Shown one piece after another: positions 1-7,321 of a DNA stretch of 64,000 nt. The number at the start of each line of letters is the position of its first letter. Positions within the stretch are counted from its first letter, which is position 1. Made by a program: the position numbers and the translations under genes. Origin of the DNA: Rhizobiaceae bacterium (lineage in GTDB: Bacteria > Pseudomonadota > Alphaproteobacteria > Rhizobiales > Rhizobiaceae); assembly GCA_017640615.1 (NCBI GenBank), contig JAEPQK010000001.1:806001-870000 (forward strand), given 5' to 3'. Below the pieces are notes generated by a model. That model did not search any database, was not told the origin of the DNA, and was given only the letters and a program-made list of their open reading frames with translations.

Positions 1-1367
1 AGTTCGGAGTGCAGCGAGAGCAGCAATCCCCGAGCGTTCAAGGTTCCGTCGTCGAGCCAGACAAAGCTGCCCTGGGGCTCATGCGGCAACATTGCCGCAA
101 ACCGGCGCGCACCATCCGGGCTTGTATGGGCCAGGTTCGCCAGCACGAAAAACGACGAACACACGGTCGCCAACGCCACCCATGCAATGAGCGCGCGATG
201 CCACCGCAGCCTGTCCATGCCGGCCATCAGCCATATCGCGGCCAGCGGGACCCAAATCACTGAAAAACGGGGTGACTTCGACAGGTCGACGCCCATCACA
301 AGAAAGAGCGCGAGCAAGAAAGTGAGTGGCACACCTACCAGCAGCGCTGAGGCACCTGCTGCAGTTCGAGCAATCTCGCGAAGGGCAAGTGCAACCAGGA
401 CGAGGGCCAGCGGAGCAAACGCGATCAGAAAAGCGAGGCCGACCGTGGTTGCAAACAAATCATCGGGCGGCACAATCCACCATGAGAGGAAATAGCCGAG
501 ATAGCTGAGGCCGGCTTCCGCAATTGCGGGCACGGTGAGCGGCGAATGTAGCCAAGCAGTTTCGAACTGGCCGGCAATCGGTGCAGTCGAAAGCAGGTTG
601 GGTATAGGCAGCGTCAGCGCGAAACTGCCGAGGGCAACGGCACCGGTCAGAGCGATGAACCGTCCCCGCCTGGTGCCATCTATGACGGCTATGGCGGCAA
701 GGTAGGCGACCTCTGCGGCGACGATGCCGACAAAGAGCCGGTGCAGCAAGCAGCCGGCGACGTTTACGACGAGAATGGCGACCAAAAAGCTTACCGGTCG
801 CAGGCTCCCTTCGCGAACGCGCAGACACAGCCAGGCGGCGGTCAGACCAAGCGGCAGGATCAACCCATATGCTCTCAACTCGCGGGCAAGATAAAAAGCG
901 AAGGGGCTAAACACGATTGCGGCGAGCAGAAGCCATGAGCGGCCCTCGCCGAAACGGCGGACCAGAGCGAACGCCGGAAAAACAAAGAACCCGGTGAGTG
1001 CAGCGTTGAGAGCGCGTAGCCAACCGACGTGAAGTTCTTCGGCGCCTATGGCAGAGGCGATCATGGAAATCAGAGACGGATAGCCTGGCGGATGGTTGTC
1101 TCGCGCGGCGGCCAGCGACCAGACGTCCAAAGGACCAACTGCGATAGCAGCATAGTATTCGCGTAGCGCTTTTGGTTCGTAGATGCCTGCAACGAGAGTT
1201 CCCGGATCGTGCCCCGAAGCTAAAAGAAGCGTCACCGCCTCATCGCTCCACAACTCGCTATTCCAGAACGCAACTGTTGCAATGAGCGTGAAAACTGCCC
1301 AGCCGAAGCAGCCAGCTATGTGTATGCCGCCCTGGACGGCCGGCCTATCTTCAGGCTGGCTGAACAA
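1..1367 (-). CDS. GT-C fold (ArnT/PMT-like) membrane glycosyltransferase, C-terminus off the window
   Basis: The reading frame stays open for 455 codons to the window edge, so the C-terminus is missing. Near the N-terminus it has a hydrophobic segment followed by the acidic motif WSDEA and later DNHPPGY, the arrangement of GT-C glycosyltransferases that use polyprenyl-phosphate sugars (ArnT/PMT_2 type). Many hydrophobic segments follow, consistent with a polytopic inner-membrane protein. No good ATG exists near the start; a TTG at 1367 that overlaps the end of the upstream helicase gene by 17 bp is the best candidate, so the two genes may be coupled. The sugar and acceptor cannot be inferred. 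Confidence 0.7.
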   Translation of the reverse strand, partial: MFSQPEDRPAVQGGIHIAGCFGWAVFTLIATVAFWNSELWSDEAVTLLLASGHDPGTLVAGIYEPKALREYYAAIAVGPLDVWSLAAARDNHPPGYPSLISMIASAIGAEELHVGWLRALNAALTGFFVFPAFALVRRFGEGRSWLLLAAIVFSPFAFYLARELRAYGLILPLGLTAAWLCLRVREGSLRPVSFLVAILVVNVAGCLLHRLFVGIVAAEVAYLAAIAVIDGTRRGRFIALTGAVALGSFALTLPIPNLLSTAPIAGQFETAWLHSPLTVPAIAEAGLSYLGYFLSWWIVPPDDLFATTVGLAFLIAFAPLALVLVALALREIARTAAGASALLVGVPLTFLLALFLVMGVDLSKSPRFSVIWVPLAAIWLMAGMDRLRWHRALIAWVALATVCSSFFVLANLAHTSPDGARRFAAMLPHEPQGSFVWLDDGTLNARGLLLSLHSE

Positions 1368-3966
1368 ACCCGTCCAGCACCTTTTTCTGGCCGGCCTTGT
1401 CGAAGTCGATGGTGAGTTTGTTGCCGTCGATGGCCGCGATGTTGCCGTTGCCGAATTTCTGGTGGAAGACCCGGTCGCCGACCGCAAATGCAGAGGGCGT
1501 GTCGGAGACCGACTTCGCAACCAACTCGCCTTCGATGGTGCGGCTTTTGACCGAGCCTCTGCCCGCACCATAGCCTGAATCCACCTCGCCATAGCCAATG
1601 CGTTCCACCGCGTGGCCAGAGCGTGAGCCCCAGTTGCGGTCTGTCGCTTCGGTGCGGTTCTGTTGGGCCCGCTGCCAGCCGGGCGTGGCGTAAGTGTTGG
1701 AGAAGCTCGCGGGCTGCTCGTCGAAACGCGAAGCGCCATATGGGTTGCGGCGGCCGAAGCTGCCCCCGCCCTGCGAAGTGTAGCCGCCATAAGAGGCGCT
1801 TTCGTCGGCGACTTCCACATGCGCCTCCGGCAGCTCGTCCATGAAGCGGGAAGGGATAGTCGATTGCCACAGGCCATGAATGCGGCGGTTTGAGGCGAAC
1901 CAGATATGCAGATTGCGCTTGGCGCGCGTGAGCCCGACATAAGCGAGGCGGCGTTCTTCCTCCAGGCCCGAGCGGCCGCCTTCATCCAGCGCGCGCTGGT
2001 GCGGAAAGAGGCCTTCCTCCCAGCCGGGCAGGAAGACTGTGCCGAATTCCAGCCCCTTGGCTGAATGCAGCGTCATGATGGAGATTGCGTCCATCTCCTC
2101 GTTCTGCTCGGCGTCCATGACCAGCGCGACATGCTCGAGGAAACCGCGCAGCGACTCATATTCCTCCATGGAGCGGATGAGCTCCTTGAGGTTGTCGAGC
2201 CGGCCGGGCGCCTCGGCAGAGCGGTCGTTTTTCCACATATCGGTGTAGCCGCTCTCCTCGAGAATGATCTCGGCTAGTTCGGTGTGCGGCGTGGTGTCGA
2301 GCAGGCCCTGCCAGCGGGCGAAATTGGCTGCGACTTCGCGCAGCGCCGCGCGCGGTTTGGGCTTCAGTTCGTCACTTTCGGCGAGACGGCCGGCGGCCTC
2401 AAGCATCGGCACGCCGAGCGCGCGCGAGGCATCATGCACCTGGCGGATGGTGGCTTCGCCGAGCCCGCGCTTCGGCGTGTTCACGATGCGCTCGAAGGCA
2501 AGGTCGTCGGCGCCTTGGGCGACGACGCGAAAATAGGCCATCGCATCGCGTATCTCCATGCGCTCGTAAAAGCGCGGGCCGCCGATGACGCGGTAGTTCA
2601 GCCCCAGCGTGACGAAGCGGTCCTCAAACTCGCGCATCTGGAAGGAGGCGCGCACGAGAATCGCCATATCATTCAGGTTTTCGCCGCGGCGCTGCGCGGC
2701 CTCGATCTCCTCGCCGACGGCGCGGGCCTCTTCCTCCGAATCCCACGAGGCATGGACCTTGACCGGCGCATCGTCGGGGTCGGCAGCTTCGGTGAAGAGC
2801 GTCTTGCCGAGCCGGCCTTCATTGTGGGCGATCAGGTGCGAGGCAGCACCCAGAATATGCGCGGTGGAGCGGTAGTTGCGTTCCAGCCGGATGACGGTTG
2901 CACCCGGAAAGTCCTTCTCGAAGCGCAGGATGTTGTCCACCTCCGCACCGCGCCAGCCATAGATCGACTGATCGTCATCGCCGACGCAACAAATGTTAAT
3001 TTGTTGTGTGGGTTGGGTTTTCTCGCTCACGGCCGAGCGCTCGCCTTGCTCGCTGGCCTCCGCGTGGGCGGCCTGACCGCCCGACGGCCGGTCGTCCTTG
3101 CGGCCTCCGGCCCGAACGTAGCCCTTTGGCTCGGGCCTTTGCGCGATCAGGCGAAGCCACAGATACTGGGCCGTGTTGGTGTCCTGATACTCGTCGACGA
3201 GGATGTATTTGAAGCGGCGGTGATAATCGGCGAGCACGTCATGGTGTTCGCGGAAGATGCGGATCGGATGCAGCAGGAGGTCGCCGAAATCGACCGCGTT
3301 CAGCGTTGCCAGCCGGTCCTGATAGGCCTGGTAGAGCTCGCGGCCTTTGCCGTTCATCGACGCGCGGGCGTCGCCCTCGGGAATATCCTTCGGTCCGAAG
3401 CCGCGGTTCTTCCAGCCATCGACGATCTGGGCGAACTGGCGCGCCGGCCAGCGTTTGTCATCCAGTCCTTCCGCCTGGATGAGCTGCTTCATCAGACGGA
3501 TCTGATCGTCGGTGTCGAGGATGGTGAACCCGGATTTGAGGCCGGCCAATTCCGCGTGGCGGCGCAAAATCTTCACACCGATGGAATGGAAGGTGCCGAG
3601 CCAGGGCATGCCTTCGACCTGTTCACCGACCAGAACGCCGATGCGCGCCTTCATCTCGCGCGCGGCCTTGTTGGTGAAGGTGACGGCGAGAATCTGACTC
3701 GGCCAAGCGCGGCCGGTGGCCAGAACGTGCGCAATGCGCGTGGTGAGCACACGGGTCTTGCCGGTGCCGGCCCCTGCCAACACCAGAACCGGGCCTTCGG
3801 TGGTCTCCACCGCCTGCCGTTGCTCTGGATTCAGCCCCTCGAGATAGGGCGCCGCTGAGGGCTTCTGGCGGGCGGCCATTGCGCGCGCGGCAATGCCGCC
3901 GCCGGCCGCGGGTGCCGGGCTTGCCCCGTCGGTCGGGAAAGGCGGCTGATCGGAAACGCTGGACAT
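1351..3966 (-). CDS. uvrD: ATP-dependent DNA helicase UvrD/PcrA family
   Basis: Superfamily 1A 3'-5' helicase of 871 residues, longer than the roughly 720 usual for UvrD/PcrA. Walker A GAGTGKT lies at residues 65-71, the DEYQDTN Walker B motif near residue 250, followed by GDDDQSIYGWRGA and, later, LTRAKR. The role is excision repair, mismatch repair and displacement of proteins from DNA. An ATG at 3966 is preferred because the frame-extending start upstream would run into the neighbouring MerR gene. The C-terminal tail has a Tudor-like segment ending near VFHQKFGNG...IDF, common in PcrA. A 47-residue hydrophilic insert at residues 277-323 sits between motifs II and III and is reported separately. 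Confidence 0.95.
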   Translation of the reverse strand: MSSVSDQPPFPTDGASPAPAAGGGIAARAMAARQKPSAAPYLEGLNPEQRQAVETTEGPVLVLAGAGTGKTRVLTTRIAHVLATGRAWPSQILAVTFTNKAAREMKARIGVLVGEQVEGMPWLGTFHSIGVKILRRHAELAGLKSGFTILDTDDQIRLMKQLIQAEGLDDKRWPARQFAQIVDGWKNRGFGPKDIPEGDARASMNGKGRELYQAYQDRLATLNAVDFGDLLLHPIRIFREHHDVLADYHRRFKYILVDEYQDTNTAQYLWLRLIAQRPEPKGYVRAGGRKDDRPSGGQAAHAEASEQGERSAVSEKTQPTQQINICCVGDDDQSIYGWRGAEVDNILRFEKDFPGATVIRLERNYRSTAHILGAASHLIAHNEGRLGKTLFTEAADPDDAPVKVHASWDSEEEARAVGEEIEAAQRRGENLNDMAILVRASFQMREFEDRFVTLGLNYRVIGGPRFYERMEIRDAMAYFRVVAQGADDLAFERIVNTPKRGLGEATIRQVHDASRALGVPMLEAAGRLAESDELKPKPRAALREVAANFARWQGLLDTTPHTELAEIILEESGYTDMWKNDRSAEAPGRLDNLKELIRSMEEYESLRGFLEHVALVMDAEQNEEMDAISIMTLHSAKGLEFGTVFLPGWEEGLFPHQRALDEGGRSGLEEERRLAYVGLTRAKRNLHIWFASNRRIHGLWQSTIPSRFMDELPEAHVEVADESASYGGYTSQGGGSFGRRNPYGASRFDEQPASFSNTYATPGWQRAQQNRTEATDRNWGSRSGHAVERIGYGEVDSGYGAGRGSVKSRTIEGELVAKSVSDTPSAFAVGDRVFHQKFGNGNIAAIDGNKLTIDFDKAGQKKVLDGFVQPA
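2987..3138. repeat. palindrome-rich in-frame insert within uvrD
   Basis: This segment encodes 47 extra residues rich in Arg, Gly, Glu, Gln and Ser where PcrA/UvrD proteins normally run directly from the helix after motif II into motif III. The DNA contains three inverted repeats: CAACAAAT/ATTTGTTG with a 4-bp loop (2987-3006), the perfect palindrome CGAGCGCTCG (3034-3043) and GGGCGG/CCGCCC (3066-3082). The first is AT-rich in a GC-rich gene and its left arm overlaps the motif III codons. A small palindromic element inserted in frame is a plausible origin; an ordinary variable loop is the alternative. Confidence 0.5.
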
Positions 3967-4051
3967 CGTCCTGAATGTAGCGATTCGGCCCCGAAAAACC
4001 AGAACCGCAGCCGGCAAGATGTCAGGAGTGTTCAGGAATATCGGGAGCGTT

Positions 4052-4462
4052 TCAATGCTCGCTGGCGCACTGGTCATGGTCTGCCAGCGCACTCAGCACG
4101 TGGCATTCGCCGACCGTGTCACCCTGGCAGGCGGCGATGCGGGCGAGTTCCTTTTCCAGCTTGCGCAGTCGCGTGATGCGCTCACGGACGCTTTTCAGAT
4201 GCGATTTGGCGATGCGGTCGGCATCCGCACAGGGGCGCTCCGGGTGCGCGCCGAGCTCAATCAGCTCGCGGATGGCTTCGATGCCGAGCCCGAGATTGCG
4301 GGCATGGCGGATGAAGGCAAGGCGCTCCAGGTCCGCATCGCCATAGCGGCGCTGATTGCCTTCCGTGCGGCCGGGTTCTTCGATCAGGCCGGCCTGCTCG
4401 TACCAGCGAATGGTGGTGACCTTGACGCCTGTGCGCCGCGAAAGCTGGCCAATGGTGAGCAT
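4052..4462 (-). CDS. MerR-family metal-responsive transcriptional regulator
   Basis: Protein of 136 residues with a typical MerR N-terminus (TIGQLSRRTGVKVTTIRWYE), a dimerisation coiled coil, and a C-terminal metal-binding tail. Cysteines fall at 78, 112 and 120, the three-Cys layout of ZntR/PbrR/MerR sensors, with CQGDTVGEC (C-x7-C) and extra His and Cys residues (H121, H129, C132, H136). The ATG at 4462 is chosen because the MerR fold starts there; the longer frame lacks homology. It is divergent from a cation transporter gene, whose promoter has the distorted 19-bp spacer these regulators act on. A divalent or soft metal is likely; which one is not decided by sequence. Confidence 0.9.
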   Translation of the reverse strand: MLTIGQLSRRTGVKVTTIRWYEQAGLIEEPGRTEGNQRRYGDADLERLAFIRHARNLGLGIEAIRELIELGAHPERPCADADRIAKSHLKSVRERITRLRKLEKELARIAACQGDTVGECHVLSALADHDQCASEH

Positions 4463-4476
4463 CGGAAAAAAGCCTC

Positions 4477-4507
4477 TTGAAGCTCTAGTCACTGGAGGAA
4501 TTAGAGT
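4477..4507 (+). promoter_or_regulatory. MerR-type promoter with 19-bp spacer upstream of the CDF gene
   Basis: TTGAAG (4477-4482) and TAGAGT (4502-4507) are separated by 19 bp, the overlong spacing typical of promoters activated by MerR proteins. The spacer contains an imperfect dyad CTCTAGT-C-ACTGGAG (6 of 7 pairs). It drives the + strand transporter gene and lies between it and the divergent MerR gene. Its core TCTAGTCACTGGA is almost identical to that of the promoter at 54797-54827. Confidence 0.8.
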
Positions 4508-4536
4508 GCGGCCAACATCAAAACAAGAGGCTTGAG

Positions 4537-5172
4537 ATGAGTGCATCCTGCTGCGGACAAAACCGCAATTTCGACGGCGTGTCTGACGACTACAAGCGCC
4601 GGCTTTGGGCGGTGATTGCCATAAACGCGGCCATGTTCGGCGTGGAAATGACGGCCGGACAGCTTGCTGGCTCCCAGGCGCTGAAAGCCGACGCACTGGA
4701 TTTCTTTGCCGATGCTGCAACCTATTTCGTTTCGCTGATGGTGATCGGCCAAGCAGTGCGTGTGCGCACCACGGCTGCCTTTGCGAAGGGGCTCAGCCTT
4801 TTCGGCATGGGGCTGTGGGTTGCGGGCAGCACGATCTATCAGGTGCTGGTGCTCGGCGTGCCGGAACATCAGGTGATGGGCGCTGTCGGCTTTCTTGCGC
4901 TCGCGGCTAACGTGGCCAGCGTCATGATCCTGATGCGTTACAAGGACGGCGATGCAAATGTGCGCTCGGTGTGGCTGTGTTCGCGCAACGATGCGATCGG
5001 CAATGTCGCCGTCATGCTTGCAGCCGTCGGCGTGTGGTTCACCGCGACCGCCTGGCCCGATCTGCTCGTGGCCGGCATCATGTCGGGTCTTTTCCTGTCA
5101 TCCTCAGTGCAGATATTGCGGCAGTCAGCGCGGGAATGGCAGGAAGGCGGCGAAGCGCATGAACACGGCTGA
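4537..5172 (+). CDS. short cation diffusion facilitator (CDF)-like metal transporter
   Basis: Protein of 211 residues with about six hydrophobic segments and no C-terminal cytosolic metal-binding domain, shorter than the 290-320 residues of classical CDF exporters. TM2 keeps a D-x3-D pair (D55, D59). In the TM5 region the usual His-x3-Asp appears as Cys-x3-Asp (C148, D152), so the predicted transport site is D-D/C-D. The N-terminus starts MSASCCGQ with a vicinal Cys pair and the C-terminus ends HEHG. AAGAGG precedes the ATG. With the divergent MerR sensor it forms a metal-efflux pair. The metal is unknown; the Cys suggests a soft ion (inference). Confidence 0.75.
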   Translation: MSASCCGQNRNFDGVSDDYKRRLWAVIAINAAMFGVEMTAGQLAGSQALKADALDFFADAATYFVSLMVIGQAVRVRTTAAFAKGLSLFGMGLWVAGSTIYQVLVLGVPEHQVMGAVGFLALAANVASVMILMRYKDGDANVRSVWLCSRNDAIGNVAVMLAAVGVWFTATAWPDLLVAGIMSGLFLSSSVQILRQSAREWQEGGEAHEHG

Positions 5173-5180
5173 GAGCGATC

Positions 5181-5669
5181 TCAGCCGCCCTTACGTTTGA
5201 TACCGATCGAGCGGCCGGCGCGTTCTGGCCGCGGTAGCGATTTGTGGGCGTCGAACATCGTCTCCACCCGCTCGCGAATGTCGGGCGGGAAGGGGGCAAC
5301 TTTCGGTCCCAACATGTCGACATGGAGCGTGAGCGATTCCGCCGTGGCGGCCAGCCAGCCATCGACGTGGTAGAGCTCCTGAAAGACGTGGAAGCGTTTT
5401 TCGTCGCAATCGAGCATCTGGAACTTGCAGTAAACGCGATGTTCCAGGTGCAATTCCTGCAAGTAGCAGATGTGGAATTCGCCCGTGTAGGTCGTGAGCC
5501 GGCGCTGCTTTGCATAGGCCGGCCCCATGCCGAGCAGCTCAAATGCATCGTCGGCTGAGCGGTCGAACAGCACGGAATAGAACGCCATATTGAGGTGGCC
5601 GTTATAGTCGATCCAGTCGGGCTGGATGCCCATTTCGGATGTCGTGAGCGGGGCGTCGGTGAGTTTCAT
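5181..5669 (-). CDS. hotdog-fold acyl-CoA thioesterase family protein
   Basis: Protein of 162 residues with the 4HBT hotdog signature near the N-terminus (DYNGHLNMAFYSVLFDRSAD), as in 4-hydroxybenzoyl-CoA thioesterase-like and FcbC-like enzymes, probably hydrolysing an acyl-CoA in the cytoplasm. Start ATG 5669 is chosen because the conserved domain begins directly after it; AAGGA lies about 11 bp upstream. It ends 8 bp from the convergent CDF gene, and is not obviously part of an operon. Substrate unknown. Confidence 0.85.
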   Translation of the reverse strand: MKLTDAPLTTSEMGIQPDWIDYNGHLNMAFYSVLFDRSADDAFELLGMGPAYAKQRRLTTYTGEFHICYLQELHLEHRVYCKFQMLDCDEKRFHVFQELYHVDGWLAATAESLTLHVDMLGPKVAPFPPDIRERVETMFDAHKSLPRPERAGRSIGIKRKGG

Positions 5670-5797
5670 TTTGCGGGCGGTTCCTTCGTGGCGGTGGCAA
5701 GCATTGCGTTTTGACGGGTGCATGACAAGCAGCTACGAGAAGCAATCCTGAATAATCGGGCGGTCTCTAGATTGGGCCGGGTTGAAGAGGTTCGTTC

Positions 5798-7213
5798 ATG
5801 GCGCTTGAAGGCATCGAAAAAGTCGCACGCAACGAGGCAGGTATCGAAGCCGTGCTCGGCATTTTGCGGCAGCGCTACGGCGAACGCTTCCATACCGGGC
5901 AGGCGATCCGAGAGCAGCACGGGCACACGACAACCTATATTCCGGGACAGGCGCCGGATGGCGTGCTCTTTGCCGAGGCTGCGGAGGAGGTGCAGGAGGC
6001 GGTGCGCATCTGCGCCGACCATTCCGTGCCCGTTATTCCCTTCGGTACCGGCAGTTCGCTGGAAGGCCATGTGAATGCGCCGGGCGGCGGCATTTCGGTC
6101 GACCTGTCACGCATGAACAAGGTACTTGCCGTGCATGCCGAAGATCTCGATTGCACGGTCGAGCCCGGCGTGACCCGCACGCAGCTCAACGATTATCTGC
6201 GCGACACCGGATTGTTTTTCCCTATCGATCCGGGCGCGGATGCCAGTTTAGGCGGAATGGCCTCGACGCGCGCCTCCGGCACCAACGCGGTGCGTTACGG
6301 CACGATGCGCGAGAATGTGATGTCGGTGAGCGCGGTGATGGCTGACGGGCGGCTGATCAACACAGCCAAGCGCGCGCGCAAGACCTCTGCCGGCTATGAC
6401 CTAACCCGGCTGCTCGTTGGGTCGGAAGGCACGCTCGGCATCATCACCTCGCTGACGCTGAAGCTGCATGGCATTCCTCAGGCGGTGTCGGGCGGCGTGT
6501 GCCCGTTTCCGACTGTCGACGCCGCTTGCAACGCGGTGATCATGACGGTGCAGATGGGCATACCGGTGGCGCGGATCGAGCTGATCAACGGGCTCGGCAT
6601 GAAGGGCATCAATGCCTATTCCAAGCTCGATTATCCTGAAGGTCCCTGCCTGTTTCTGGAGTTTCACGGCTCCGAATCCGGCGTTGCCGAACAGGCGGAA
6701 ATGTTCGGCGAAATCGCCGACGAGCTCGGCGGAGGGCCGTTCAACTGGACGACCGTGGCCGAGGAACGCAACAAGCTCTGGAAAGCGCGGCACGACGCCT
6801 ATTGGGCCGGACTTGCACTGCGGCCCGGCGCCAAGGCGCTTTCCACGGATGTCTGCGTGCCGATCTCACGCCTGGCGGACTGCATCTCCGAAACGGAGGC
6901 CGACATCGCCGAAATGAAGCTTGTCGCGCCGATTGTCGGCCACGCAGGCGACGGCAATTTCCACGTGATGGTGCTGATGGACATGGCGGATGCCGACGAG
7001 ATTGCGCGCACGGAGGAGTTCGTTGCGCGGCTGAACATGCGCGCTATCGCGATGGACGGCACATGTACGGGCGAGCACGGCATCGGGCAGGGCAAGATGC
7101 AATATCTCACGCATGAGCTCGGCTCGGCGGTCGACTATATGCGCGCAGTGAAGCAGGCGCTCGATCCAAAGTGCATCATGAACCCCGGCAAGATATTTGC
7201 GATGAAGGGGTGA
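5798..7213 (+). CDS. FAD-binding oxidase, D-lactate dehydrogenase (cytochrome)-like
   Basis: Protein of 471 residues. The N-terminal half is a PCMH-type FAD-binding domain (PVIPFGTGSSLEGH; later PGADASLGGMASTRASGTNA). The C-terminal half is the FAD-oxidase C domain, with GHAGDGNFH, TGEHGIGxGK and the terminal NPGKIF. Length and motifs fit LDHD/GlcD-type enzymes that oxidise D-2-hydroxyacids such as D-lactate and pass electrons to cytochrome c or a quinone. No glcE or glcF partner is adjacent, which argues for a stand-alone D-lactate dehydrogenase rather than glycolate oxidase. D-2-hydroxyglutarate dehydrogenase is an alternative. Confidence 0.88.
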   Translation: MALEGIEKVARNEAGIEAVLGILRQRYGERFHTGQAIREQHGHTTTYIPGQAPDGVLFAEAAEEVQEAVRICADHSVPVIPFGTGSSLEGHVNAPGGGISVDLSRMNKVLAVHAEDLDCTVEPGVTRTQLNDYLRDTGLFFPIDPGADASLGGMASTRASGTNAVRYGTMRENVMSVSAVMADGRLINTAKRARKTSAGYDLTRLLVGSEGTLGIITSLTLKLHGIPQAVSGGVCPFPTVDAACNAVIMTVQMGIPVARIELINGLGMKGINAYSKLDYPEGPCLFLEFHGSESGVAEQAEMFGEIADELGGGPFNWTTVAEERNKLWKARHDAYWAGLALRPGAKALSTDVCVPISRLADCISETEADIAEMKLVAPIVGHAGDGNFHVMVLMDMADADEIARTEEFVARLNMRAIAMDGTCTGEHGIGQGKMQYLTHELGSAVDYMRAVKQALDPKCIMNPGKIFAMKG

Positions 7214-7321
7214 TGTTGCGGTGTGCCGTTCGCGTTCGGGCCGATTGCCACTTTATCGACAGACTGATGCGGGTAAACTGACCGGAGTCTTTGGCACAAT
7301 CGGCTGACGCGGAGAATTCAC

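Noticed and set aside
2284..3858. Long + strand open frame of 524 codons antisense to uvrD
   Set aside because: It is a shadow in a GC-rich gene; no domain is visible, and the minus-strand helicase has all its motifs.
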